Of a stretch of 49,800 nt of DNA, positions 1-8,122 are shown one piece after another. This DNA comes from Caulobacteraceae bacterium. GTDB lineage: Bacteria > Pseudomonadota > Alphaproteobacteria > Caulobacterales > Caulobacteraceae. Below the pieces are notes generated by a model. The model was not told the DNA's origin. It did not search any database and saw only the letters and a program-made list of their open reading frames with translations. Both the position numbers and the translations under genes were made by a program. The DNA is taken from positions 1-49,800 of the forward strand of contig JANXUA010000155.1 in the NCBI GenBank assembly GCA_025352085.1, read 5' to 3'. Positions within the stretch are counted from its first letter, which is position 1, and each line of letters opens with the position of its first letter.

Positions 1-1
1 A

Positions 2-121
2 ATCGAGAACATGTTCGGTCGCTTAAAAGACTGGCGGCGCATTCACACTCGCTACGACCGATGCGCCCACACCTTCATGTCCGCCATCGCCATCGCCGCA
101 ACCGTCATCTTCTGGCTATGA
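2..121 (+). pseudogene. IS5-family transposase, C-terminal end (partial at window edge)
   Basis: An open frame entering from the left edge encodes 39 residues, including FGRLKDWRRIHTRYDR and then a hydrophobic AIAIAATVIFWL end before a TGA stop. This is the typical C-terminus of IS5-family (IS1031/IS427-like) DDE transposases, where the E of the catalytic triad lies just upstream of the RLKDWRR segment. Only the last part is inside the window, so it cannot be told whether the full element is intact. I list it as partial rather than proven broken. It lies downstream of the convergent priA gene and probably marks an insertion at that flank. Confidence 0.8.
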
Positions 122-124
122 TCA

Positions 125-140
125 ATGAGTCCTGAGCCTA
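125..140 (+). repeat. Possible right terminal repeat of the IS element
   Basis: Immediately after the transposase stop is the stretch tgagtcctgagcctaa, the position where IS5-family elements usually end. The matching left end is outside the window, so the inverted repeat and any target duplication cannot be checked. This is an inference from position only. Confidence 0.25.
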
Positions 141-233
141 ATGGCCACATCGCCAGCGTACCGGCGGTCAACACAATCTCGACCAGGTGTTTTATATCGC
201 GCCTTCCTGTTTGCGCTGGCGAGCGCGGAGAAC

Positions 234-2432
234 TCACAAAAAGCTATAGGGGTCCACATCGATCGTCATGCGGATCGCGCCAGGCGGTTTCACCCTGGCC
301 CGCCAGGCGCCGAGGAAACCTTGCAGATCGACCGTGCGGTCGGCCCTTACCAAGAAACGCTTGCGGCGGCGACCGCGCACCAGGCCGAGCGGCGCATCGG
401 CAGGGCCGTAGACGCTGACCCCGGTCGCATTGGGCGCGGCCGCGGCCAGGGCCTGGACAAAGGTCTCCAGTGTCGCGAGGTCCGGGCCTGAAACGACCAC
501 CGCCGCCAGCCGACCATAGGGCGGCAGGCCCGCCAATTGTCGCTCGGACATTTCCACGGCGACAAAGGCGTCGCGGTCGCCCGCCGCAATAGCTTGCATG
601 ACCGGGTGATCGGGGGCCCACGTCTGGATCAGGGCGCGACCGGGCTGATCGCGCCGCCCGGCCCGACCGGACACCTGGGTGAGGAGTTGATAGGTGCGCT
701 CCGCCGCGCGCAGATCGCCGCCGCGTAGGCCAAGATCCGCGTCGACCACGCCCACCAGAGTCAGGCCCGGAAAGTTGTGCCCTTTGGCGGCGGCCTGGGT
801 GGCGACCATGATGTCGAACTCGCCGGCGGCCATGGCGTCGATCAGGGCGCGCGCGTCGGCGGCGCTGGCGACCGTGTCGGACGAGAACACCGCCAGCCGG
901 GCGCCCGGAAACAGGCGGCGCGCCTCTTCCTCCACCCGCTCGACGCCCGGACCGATGGAGACCAACGAGTCCTTGGCCTCGCAATGCGGGCAGAGCTCAG
1001 GCTTGGCCATGGAGAACCCGGTCAGATGGCAGACCAAACGCCCGGTGTAGCGATGCTCGACCAGCCAGGAATCGCTGTCCGGCGCGCGCATCCGCTCGCC
1101 GCAGGCCCGGCAGAGAACCAGCGGGGCGTAACCACGGCGGTTGAGGAACAACAGCGATTGCTCACCGCGCGCCAGGGTCTCGCTGACGGCCTCGACCAAA
1201 ATCGGCGAAAGCCAGCCGCCGGGGGCCGGCGGCGCGGCGCGCAGATCGATCAGGCTGATGTGCGGCATGCCCGCCGCGCCGTGCCGGTCGGCAAGGCGCA
1301 GCCACTGGTAGCGACCGGCCTGGGCATTGAACAAGGTCTCCAGAGACGGCGTCGCCGAGGCGAGGATGACCGCGCAGTCCTCGATCTTGGCCCGGGCCAC
1401 GGCCAGATCGCGGGCGTGATAGATGAAGCCGTCTTCCTGTTTGTACGAGCCGTCGTGCTCCTCATCGACCACAACCAGGGCCAGGCGAGCAAAGGGTAGA
1501 AAAAGCGCCGAGCGCGCGCCGACCACAATGCGCGCCTCGCCCGAGGCGACGCCCTCCCAGGTCTCGCGGCGCCGGGGCGGGGCGACGGCCGAATGCCACT
1601 CAGCCGGCGCGGCCCCGAAGCGCATAGCGAAGCGGTCGATCACCGCCTGGGTCAGGGCGATTTCCGGCAAGAGCACCAGAACCTGGGCTTTGGGATCGAG
1701 GGTCAGTGCGCGCGCCGCCGCCTCCATATAGACTTCGGTCTTGCCCGAACCGGTGACACCGTCGAGCAGGGCCACAGCGAATCGGTCTTCGCCGACCAAG
1801 GCCCCCAGCGCCTCGGCCGCGGCGGCCTGGCTCGGATTGAGGTCGGCGCCGGGACGGTCGAGGTTCGGCGCCGGCCATTGGGTGCGCGGCGTAATCCACA
1901 CCTCGCGGAGGGCGCCGTCGCCGAACAGAGCCTTGATCACGCCGGATGACACGCCGGCGGCGCGGGCGAGATCGGCGCGAGACAGGGGTTCGGTCGCGGC
2001 GGCCAGAACGCGCGCGCGGGCCGGCGTCATTCGCTCCAGCGTCGTCCCGCTGGCGATGAACCGTCGCTCCGGCCTGGGCTTGGGCGCGCGCAGGCCGCGC
2101 AGCGCCATGGCCAGCGGCTGGCCGGGCGGATCGATCGCGTAACGCGCCGCCCATAATATGAATTCCAGGGTTTTGGGCGGCAGAGGCGGGTCGTCCAGCC
2201 GCTCGGCGACCGGTTTGAGCGGCCGGTTGCCGCCGTGTGCGGGGCGAAGCTCGGCCACCACGCCGCGCACCAGCCGCGGTCCGAGCGGCGCGGCCACTTG
2301 ATCGCCGACGGCAAGGCCCATGCCGACCGGCTCGGCGTAGTCGAAGGCCTCGGGCAGGGGTATGGGAATGAGCACGCGCGCGATCCGCGCCTCGCCCGGC
2401 GTGTCGACCTCAATGTCCGGGCTTGAACTCAT
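234..2432 (-). CDS. priA: Primosomal replication restart helicase PriA
   Basis: This is a 732-residue superfamily 2 helicase that reloads the replisome at stalled forks. The N-terminal fork-binding domain is followed by Walker A GVTGSGKT (residues 225-232) and the DEEH box (323-326). A cysteine-rich insertion begins with CRAC (441-444) and ends with CPHC (481-484). The expected second CxxC pair reads APDS, and the third pair keeps only its first cysteine (VCHLT), so one of the two zinc sites known in E. coli PriA looks lost. The ATG at 2432 begins MSSSPDIEV and is preferred: the open frame continues upstream, but that part runs antisense to the DUF484 gene. It is transcribed divergently from DUF484-xerC. 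Length and motifs make the call secure. Confidence 0.95.
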   Translation of the reverse strand: MSSSPDIEVDTPGEARIARVLIPIPLPEAFDYAEPVGMGLAVGDQVAAPLGPRLVRGVVAELRPAHGGNRPLKPVAERLDDPPLPPKTLEFILWAARYAIDPPGQPLAMALRGLRAPKPRPERRFIASGTTLERMTPARARVLAAATEPLSRADLARAAGVSSGVIKALFGDGALREVWITPRTQWPAPNLDRPGADLNPSQAAAAEALGALVGEDRFAVALLDGVTGSGKTEVYMEAAARALTLDPKAQVLVLLPEIALTQAVIDRFAMRFGAAPAEWHSAVAPPRRRETWEGVASGEARIVVGARSALFLPFARLALVVVDEEHDGSYKQEDGFIYHARDLAVARAKIEDCAVILASATPSLETLFNAQAGRYQWLRLADRHGAAGMPHISLIDLRAAPPAPGGWLSPILVEAVSETLARGEQSLLFLNRRGYAPLVLCRACGERMRAPDSDSWLVEHRYTGRLVCHLTGFSMAKPELCPHCEAKDSLVSIGPGVERVEEEARRLFPGARLAVFSSDTVASAADARALIDAMAAGEFDIMVATQAAAKGHNFPGLTLVGVVDADLGLRGGDLRAAERTYQLLTQVSGRAGRRDQPGRALIQTWAPDHPVMQAIAAGDRDAFVAVEMSERQLAGLPPYGRLAAVVVSGPDLATLETFVQALAAAAPNATGVSVYGPADAPLGLVRGRRRKRFLVRADRTVDLQGFLGAWRARVKPPGAIRMTIDVDPYSFL

Positions 2433-2555
2433 GGCCGGGTCATCGCGCAATCGGCGAGTGTCGTCGAGGCAAAAGGGCGCCAAAACGCAAGCGGGCGTTA
2501 ACCGGATCGGGTGTTGATGGACGTTTGCTATGAACGCCGTATGGGGTGGCGACTG

Positions 2556-3227
2556 ATGGAAACTGAACGGGCGAGAGACGAGATTGATCTCGGCGCGATC
2601 AGGGATGACCTGCGGGCGCACGCCGACGTCCTGCGCGGCGACGCCGAACTGCTCGCCGAGCTGGGCCTGCGCCTCGACGTCGCCAACGTCGTCGATTTCG
2701 GTCCGGTGGCGCTCTCGCGCGTCACCGCCGCGCATCAGCGCGAGGCGGACGAGCGCAAGCGCTTGGAGGCGGTCGCCCAGGCCAATTTCGAGGCCCAGGC
2801 CCAAACGCATGCGGCGGTGATCGATCTTCTGGAATCGCGCAACCAGGCTGATCTGGCGCGGCGGGTGGACGAATTGGCGCGGCTGCGGTTTGGTCTCGCG
2901 ACCGGGGTCGTCGCCTTGGAGGGGCCGGGCGAAGCGCCGCCCGGCTGGCTGACCCTTGTCGAGGGTCAGGTGGATCTCATCCTCGGGCCGCGCAAGCTGA
3001 CGCGCATGGGCCACGCGCCCACGGCGCTGGGCCTGTTCGGCCATCTGGCGCCGGTGATCGGCAGCATAGCGGTCGTCCGTCTGGCGATCTGGCAGCCGGC
3101 GCGGCAGGGCGTCATGGCCTTCGCCGCGACCGATGCGGAGGCCTTCACCGCCGACATGGGCGTGGAGCTGACCGCCTTCCTCGCCCGGGTCATCGAGCGC
3201 ACGGCGGAGCGCTGGCCGGCGCCGTGA
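2556..3227 (+). CDS. DUF484 family protein
   Basis: This 223-residue protein matches the DUF484 family, which has a GAF-like fold and is often encoded next to xerC. Visible features are an N-terminal helical part rich in charged residues (DLRAHADVLRGDAELL), then a GAF-like segment ending in FTADMGVELTAFLARVIE. The molecular function of the family is unknown. The ATG at 2556 has a GGGGTGGCG stretch just upstream. Other in-frame starts lie at 2541 (ATG) and 2511 (GTG), so the start is uncertain. Its TGA overlaps the GTG start of the recombinase gene by 4 bases, so the two are translationally coupled. It is divergent from priA. Confidence 0.8.
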   Translation: METERARDEIDLGAIRDDLRAHADVLRGDAELLAELGLRLDVANVVDFGPVALSRVTAAHQREADERKRLEAVAQANFEAQAQTHAAVIDLLESRNQADLARRVDELARLRFGLATGVVALEGPGEAPPGWLTLVEGQVDLILGPRKLTRMGHAPTALGLFGHLAPVIGSIAVVRLAIWQPARQGVMAFAATDAEAFTADMGVELTAFLARVIERTAERWPAP

Positions 3228-4135
3228 ACGCACGCGATGCGCAAATGGCGTGGTTGCAGCACCTCGCCCACGAACGCCGCGCCAGCCCGCGCACCCTGGA
3301 GGCCTACCGCGCCTGCGTGTCGGCCTATCTCGCCTTTCTGGAGATCCATTCCGGAGAGACGGTGACGGTCAGCGCATTGGGCGCGGTGACGACGGGCGAT
3401 CTGCGCGCCTATCTCGCCTCGCGGCGCGGCGGCGTCTCTCCCCTGGCGTCGCGCTCCCTGGCCCAGGCCCTGTCGGCGATCCGCGCCTTTCACCGCTTTC
3501 TCGACAAGCGCCTGGCGACCCCCAATGCGGCGATCGCCCTGGTGCGCGGCCCACGCATCAAGGCCGGCGCGCCGCGTCCGGTGTCGGAAGATCAGGCGCG
3601 CGACATGATCGCCGAAACCGACGACGGCGCCGCCGCGCCGTGGGCGATCGCCCGCGATCAGGCGGTGCTGACCCTGCTGTGGGGCTGTGGTCTGCGGATA
3701 TCCGAGGCCCTGTCGCTCAAGGCGTCAGACGCGCCCGTGCCCGGATCGCTGCGCATTCTCGGCAAGGGCGGCAAGACGCGGATGGCGCCGGTCCTGCCCG
3801 CCGTGCGCGAAGCGATCGACGCCTATGTCGCGCTGGTTCCGTTCGTCCTGGAGCCCACGTCGTCGCTGTTTCGCGCCACGCGCGGCGGCCCACTCACCCC
3901 GCGCCACGTCCAGGCGACGGTGCAGCGCCTGCGCGGTCGATTGGGTCTCTCCGAACGGGCCACGCCACACGCGCTGCGCCACGCCTTCGCCACCCATTTG
4001 CTGGGCGCCGGCGCGGACCTTCGCTCCATCCAGGAGCTACTCGGCCACGCCTCCCTGACGACGACGCAGCGCTATACGGCGGTGGACGCGGCCGGCTTGC
4101 TGTCCGCTTACAGCCAGGCGCATCCGAGGGCTTGA
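3224..4135 (+). CDS. xerC: Tyrosine recombinase XerC
   Basis: This 303-residue site-specific recombinase would resolve chromosome dimers at dif together with XerD. An N-terminal SAM-like core-binding domain (about residues 5-95) precedes the catalytic domain. The full active-site set is visible: R158 in GLRISEAL, K184 in GKGGKTR, H249 and R252 in HALRH, H275 in LLGHASL, and the nucleophile Y284 in TQRYT. The GTG start at 3224 overlaps the stop of DUF484 (GTGA), and this DUF484-Xer pairing favours housekeeping XerC over a phage integrase. XerC and XerD are hard to tell apart by eye; neighbourhood decides here. Confidence 0.88.
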   Translation: MNARDAQMAWLQHLAHERRASPRTLEAYRACVSAYLAFLEIHSGETVTVSALGAVTTGDLRAYLASRRGGVSPLASRSLAQALSAIRAFHRFLDKRLATPNAAIALVRGPRIKAGAPRPVSEDQARDMIAETDDGAAAPWAIARDQAVLTLLWGCGLRISEALSLKASDAPVPGSLRILGKGGKTRMAPVLPAVREAIDAYVALVPFVLEPTSSLFRATRGGPLTPRHVQATVQRLRGRLGLSERATPHALRHAFATHLLGAGADLRSIQELLGHASLTTTQRYTAVDAAGLLSAYSQAHPRA

Positions 4136-4186
4136 CGCCCAATCAAAACGGTCCACCAACGAACATTGAAACCAAAAAAGTGTCAA

Positions 4187-4486
4187 ATGTGGCTGCTAGC
4201 TTTTCTTGCCATCGGGGCCGGCGGTGGGGTCATTTGCGTACGACTAATGATGATTCAATCGCAAATGATTGCGCAACTGAATGTGGTGAACCCCGGCGTC
4301 AAGCGGGATATCGTGCTATTTGAAACGGATCGCGGGATGCGGTTTGTTCGGGAATATAGAAAACTTGTGCCGGACGGTAAGTTAAACGCAAAGTGGCGTC
4401 ATTGCATGTGGGCGTGCGGCGTTTGGGTCGTCTTGGCTGTTGTGCTGATTTTTGGTCCATGGCGGCTTCCGCCGCATTTCTGGTAA
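4187..4486 (+). CDS. Small two-helix membrane protein of unknown function
   Basis: I do not recognise this 99-residue protein. It has an N-terminal hydrophobic helix (WLLAFLAIGAGGGVICV), a soluble middle segment of about 50 residues containing FETDRGMRFVREYRKLV, and a C-terminal hydrophobic helix (ACGVWVVLAVVLIFGPW). It is probably an inner-membrane protein with both ends on the same side. Base composition is clearly AT-richer than its neighbours, with codons such as TTT, AAA and GTT, which suggests recent acquisition. There is no clear ribosome binding site before the ATG at 4187; a TTG at 4166 is the alternative start. It stands alone between xerC and the convergent lpd. Confidence 0.55.
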   Translation: MWLLAFLAIGAGGGVICVRLMMIQSQMIAQLNVVNPGVKRDIVLFETDRGMRFVREYRKLVPDGKLNAKWRHCMWACGVWVVLAVVLIFGPWRLPPHFW

Positions 4487-4553
4487 CATGCCGCGCGATC
4501 AACGCCTGACCTCAGACTCCCGTGCGAGACAAGGAAAACTGTAGCGACGACCC

Positions 4554-5951
4554 CTAGGCCTGCATCGTCCAGCCCTCGACGCCCATGGCCGCCTGGCGCA
4601 GGGCTTCGGAGCGAGTGGGGTGGGGGTGGCAGGTGCGGGCGATGTCCTCGGATGAGGCGGCAAACTCCATCGCCACGCAGTATTCGCCGATCATTTCGCT
4701 AACGTCGGGGCCGATCATGTGCACACCCAATATCCGGTCGGTCGTCGCATCGGCCAGGACTTTGACGAACCCCTCGGCTTCGTGGTTGACCTTGGCGCGG
4801 GAGTTGGCGGTGAACGGAAACTTTCCGATCTTGTAGGCGACGGCGGCGGCCTTCAGCTCTTCCTCGGTTTTGCCGACCGTGGCGACCTCGGGATAGGTGT
4901 AGACCACCCCTGGAATGATGTCATAGTTCACGTGGCCCGCCTTGCCGGCGATGATCTCGATACAGGCGACCGCCTCGTCCTCGGCCTTGTGCGCCAGCAT
5001 GGGGCCGTGGGTGACATCGCCGATGGCGAAAACGCCGGGCGCGTTGGTCCTGAAGTGATCGGTTTCAATGAAGCCCCGCCGATCAGGGACGACGCCGACG
5101 GTATCGAGGCCCAGATCGTCCGTGTACGGCTGGCGACCGATCGCTACCAGGACGTAGTCGGCGCTCAAAGACTCCGCCGCCCCGCCGGCCGCCGGTTCGA
5201 GGGTCAGATCGACGCCGGTCTTGGCCGTCTTGGCCGCCGTGACTTTGGTTCCAAGTTTGAACGTCACGCCCTGCTTGGTCAGGCTGCGCTGCAGGGTCTT
5301 GGCCGTCTCGCTGTCGATGCCGGGCGTGATGTGGTCGAGAAACTCCACCACCGTCACCTTGGCGCCAAGACGCCGCCAGACCGAACCCAACTCCAGACCG
5401 ATGATGCCCGCGCCGATCACCACCAGATGGCCCGGAACCTCGGGCAGGCCGAGGGCGCCGGTGGAATCGACAATGCGCCTTTGATCCACATCGACGCCTG
5501 GCAGCGGCGTCGGCCGCGATCCAGTGGCGATGACGATGGATTTGGCCTCATAAATGGTTTTGACGCCGGCGGCGTCGGTGACCTCGACCTGGCCGGCGCC
5601 CGCGATGCGCGCGGCGCCCTTGATCCAGTCGACCTTGTTTTTCTTAAACAAAAACTCGACACCCTTGGTGAGCTGGCCGACCGAGTCGACCTTCTGCTTC
5701 ATCATCACCGGCAGGTTGAGCGTGGGCGTGACGTCGATGCCGAAGCCGGCGAAATCCTTCCCCGCCAACTCGAACAGCTCCGAGGCGTGCAGCAGGGACT
5801 TGGACGGTATACAGCCGACGTTGAGGCAGGTTCCGCCCAGCGTCTCGCGCTTTTCCACGCACGCGACGGTGAGGCCCAATTGTCCCGCCCGGATCGCGCC
5901 GTTGTAGCCGCCCGGGCCGCCGCCGATGATGATGACGTCATAGGACGGCAT
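4554..5951 (-). CDS. lpd: Dihydrolipoamide dehydrogenase (E3)
   Basis: This 465-residue flavoprotein reoxidises the dihydrolipoyl groups of the 2-oxoglutarate dehydrogenase complex, and possibly other complexes, with NAD+. The N-terminal FAD fold has IIGGGPGG (residues 8-15). The redox disulfide is C42-LNVG-C47. The NAD fold has VIGAGIIGLELG, and the C-terminal dimer interface carries the catalytic His-Glu pair in HPHPTRSE (H444, E449). Length is normal for the family. It is the last of the minus-strand set odhA-odhB-(fkbM)-(PIN remnant)-lpd, so it may be read from the odhA promoter or from its own. Confidence 0.96.
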   Translation of the reverse strand: MPSYDVIIIGGGPGGYNGAIRAGQLGLTVACVEKRETLGGTCLNVGCIPSKSLLHASELFELAGKDFAGFGIDVTPTLNLPVMMKQKVDSVGQLTKGVEFLFKKNKVDWIKGAARIAGAGQVEVTDAAGVKTIYEAKSIVIATGSRPTPLPGVDVDQRRIVDSTGALGLPEVPGHLVVIGAGIIGLELGSVWRRLGAKVTVVEFLDHITPGIDSETAKTLQRSLTKQGVTFKLGTKVTAAKTAKTGVDLTLEPAAGGAAESLSADYVLVAIGRQPYTDDLGLDTVGVVPDRRGFIETDHFRTNAPGVFAIGDVTHGPMLAHKAEDEAVACIEIIAGKAGHVNYDIIPGVVYTYPEVATVGKTEEELKAAAVAYKIGKFPFTANSRAKVNHEAEGFVKVLADATTDRILGVHMIGPDVSEMIGEYCVAMEFAASSEDIARTCHPHPTRSEALRQAAMGVEGWTMQA

Positions 5952-5983
5952 GGGAAATCCTCTCGCAGAAAACGCGCGACTAT

Positions 5984-6103
5984 CTAGTCGCCCTCGGCCG
6001 TCCAGTCGACGACCTTCAGCCCGTCGATCCTGGAAAATTCGCGGTGATTGGCGGTGACGACCGTCCAGCCGCTCGCCAGGGCGTGGCCGTAATCAAAGCT
6101 CTT
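5984..6103 (-). pseudogene. VapC-like PIN-domain toxin, C-terminal remnant
   Basis: On the minus strand, upstream of lpd, about 39 codons ending at the TAG at 5984-5986 encode FDYGHALASGW, TVVTANHREFSRIDGLKV and VDWTAEGD. This is the usual C-terminus of VapC toxins, where the family has a T-x-V-T-x-N-x-R-E-F segment carrying the last acidic or metal-site region. The N-terminal three quarters, with the other catalytic aspartates, are missing. The reading frame runs into the 3' end of the FkbM methyltransferase gene (stop at 6093). No vapB antitoxin is visible. It is too short to be active and is a clear relic. Confidence 0.7.
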
Positions 6104-6803
6104 CCATGGCGATGAACAGATAGTCTCCCGCGCCGCCATACGCTGGCGCCGGGGTCAGACCGGGAGTCGCAAAAGCCCCGTAGCCCAGATCGCCCAACCA
6201 ATCGAACAAAGCGGCCGGGCTGTCGCCGGCGCGCGCGAGCAAGGCCTCATCCACCTCAAGATAAAGCGCCGGCCTGTCACGCCGGAGGGTCCGCTCGGCG
6301 CCCAGCAGGGCCTGCAGCTCCCAGCCCTCAATGTCGGCCTTGAGGAAATCGACACGCGCCAAGCCCCTTTCCGCGACGAAGGCGTCGAGGGTGGTGAGGG
6401 TGACAATCTGATCGTGGACGCGACCGACGCCGGGACCGAGGTGGGCCGTGCCAAATCCCAGGCTCCCTTGGCGTTTGATCGGCGTATGCAGCGCCAATTC
6501 ACCGGGCGCGCGCGCCAGACCCATTGGAATGATGGTTATGTTGGTGATTGCGTTGAATCTCAAGGCCGGGCCCATCACCGACCGCGCATAGGCCGAGGGC
6601 TCGAAGGCGTAGACGTGTCCGCCAGGCGCCATGCCGGCGAATAGTTTCGAGAACTGGCCGGCGTGGGCGCCGACATCGACAATCACCCCGTCGGCCGGAA
6701 TATAGCGCGCGAACACCGGCGAGAGCTCGCGATGATGTTGTTGCGTCGCGGCCTTGAACGCGTGCGCCAGCCACGACGCGCGCTGGCGGAGCGTCAGGCG
6801 CAC
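6093..6803 (-). CDS. FkbM-family SAM-dependent methyltransferase
   Basis: This 236-residue protein has the FkbM methyltransferase layout. Motif I for SAM binding is VDVGAHAGQ (42-50), the acidic ribose-binding residue is E68 in YAFEPS, and the family hallmark DFLKADIEGWE follows later. Such enzymes O-methylate sugars or small molecules, commonly in glycan or secondary-metabolite pathways; the substrate here is unknown. The GTG at 6803 is preceded by GAAAGG. The gene lies between odhB (ending at 6823) and the PIN remnant on the same strand, so it interrupts the usual odhB-lpd order and may be co-transcribed with odhAB. It has no evident link to 2-oxoglutarate metabolism. Confidence 0.85.
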   Translation of the reverse strand: MRLTLRQRASWLAHAFKAATQQHHRELSPVFARYIPADGVIVDVGAHAGQFSKLFAGMAPGGHVYAFEPSAYARSVMGPALRFNAITNITIIPMGLARAPGELALHTPIKRQGSLGFGTAHLGPGVGRVHDQIVTLTTLDAFVAERGLARVDFLKADIEGWELQALLGAERTLRRDRPALYLEVDEALLARAGDSPAALFDWLGDLGYGAFATPGLTPAPAYGGAGDYLFIAMEEL

Positions 6804-6822
6804 GGGGGGCGGCCTTTCGCCA

Positions 6823-8052
6823 TCAGATCCCCAGCAACAGCCGCCTGGGGTCTTCGATGTGTTCCTTGATCTTGACCAGGAACGTCACCGCGCCCTGCCC
6901 GTCGACTACGCGGTGATCGTAGGAGACGGCGAGATACATCATCGGGCGGATGACGATCTGACCGCCGACCACGACGGGACGGTCCTGAATCTTGTGCATG
7001 CCGAGAATGCCCGACTGCGGCGCGTTCAGGATCGGGGTCGACATCAGCGAGCCGTAGACCCCGCCGTTGGAGATGGTGAAGGTGCCGCCCTGCAGATCCC
7101 CCAGCGCGAGGGTCCCGTCGCGCGCCTTTTTGCCCAGCGCGCCAATTTCCCGTTCGACCTCGGCAATCGACATGAGGTCGGCGTCGCGCACCACCGGAAC
7201 CACCAGGCCCCGCTCTGAACCGACGGCGACGCCGATGTCGTAATGGTTCTTGTAGATCAGATCCTGGCCGTCGATTTCGGCGTTGACCGACGGCACCTCT
7301 TTCAGCGCGGCGATGCAGGCCTTGACGAAGAAGCCCATGAATCCGAGCTTGACGCCGTGGCGCTTTTCAAAATTCTCCTTGTACTGACTACGCAGCTCCA
7401 TCACCGCGCTCATATCCACCTCGTTGAAGGTGGTGAGCATGGCCGCGGTCTGTTGCGCTTCCTTCAGGCGCCGGGCGATGGTCTGGCGCAGCCGGGTCAT
7501 GCGCACGCGTTCCTGGCGCTCGTGGATCTCGCGCACCGGGGCCGGCGTGGGCGCGGCGACCGGTGCGGCGGCGCGAGCTTCGAGGGCGGCCAGAGCGTCG
7601 CCCTTGGTGATGCGCCCATCCTTGCCGCCGCCGACAATCCTTGACGTATCGAGGCTGTTTTCGGTGACGATGCGCTGAACGGCGGGCGATAACGGCAGGG
7701 CGGCGGGCAGCGGGGAGACGGGGGTCGGCGTAGGGGCAGGCGGCACGGGCTTGACTGCCGCGGGTTCAGGCGGCGGGGGCGTGGCGGTTGGCGCGGGCGC
7801 CTGGACGGCGCCGGCGGGGGCCGCGCCGACCTGGCCCAGGCGCTGGCCCGGCAAGACCGTGGCGCCCTCTTCGGCGTCGATGACGCTCAAAATCCCGTCT
7901 TCCGGAGCGGCGACTTCAAGACTGACCTTGTCGGTTTCCAGTTCGACCAGAACCTCGTCGCGTTTGACCAGGTCGCCGGCCCGCTTCATCCACTTCGCCA
8001 CCGTCGCTTCGGTTACGGACTCCCCAAGCGTGGGGGTCATGATGTCGGTCAT
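6823..8052 (-). CDS. odhB: 2-Oxoglutarate dehydrogenase E2, dihydrolipoyl succinyltransferase
   Basis: This 409-residue core subunit of the 2-oxoglutarate dehydrogenase complex transfers the succinyl group from E1 to CoA. The N-terminal lipoyl domain carries the lipoylated lysine K42 in ELETDKVSL. An Ala/Pro-rich linker leads to a peripheral-subunit-binding domain ([18 protein letters not shown]), a second linker, and then the catalytic domain with the H-x-x-x-D-G motif, H380 and D384 in YDHRVVDG. It is also called sucB. There is one lipoyl domain, which is typical of succinyltransferases. It lies 70 bases downstream of odhA in the same operon. Confidence 0.96.
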   Translation of the reverse strand: MTDIMTPTLGESVTEATVAKWMKRAGDLVKRDEVLVELETDKVSLEVAAPEDGILSVIDAEEGATVLPGQRLGQVGAAPAGAVQAPAPTATPPPPEPAAVKPVPPAPTPTPVSPLPAALPLSPAVQRIVTENSLDTSRIVGGGKDGRITKGDALAALEARAAAPVAAPTPAPVREIHERQERVRMTRLRQTIARRLKEAQQTAAMLTTFNEVDMSAVMELRSQYKENFEKRHGVKLGFMGFFVKACIAALKEVPSVNAEIDGQDLIYKNHYDIGVAVGSERGLVVPVVRDADLMSIAEVEREIGALGKKARDGTLALGDLQGGTFTISNGGVYGSLMSTPILNAPQSGILGMHKIQDRPVVVGGQIVIRPMMYLAVSYDHRVVDGQGAVTFLVKIKEHIEDPRRLLLGI

Positions 8053-8122
8053 GTCGAAGCGGCTCCGGGCAAAAATAGTCGTTCAGGACGAGGCGGGGTA
8101 GGTCTTAGGCCAATTGATGGGT

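Noticed and set aside
3224-4135. Reading the tyrosine recombinase as a prophage or integron integrase
   Set aside because: It is coupled to DUF484 and beside priA with no attachment-site repeat or phage genes, so housekeeping XerC fits better.
3250-4323. 357-codon open frame overlapping xerC in another frame
   Set aside because: Arg/Pro/Gly-rich out-of-frame translation; xerC has the full catalytic set.
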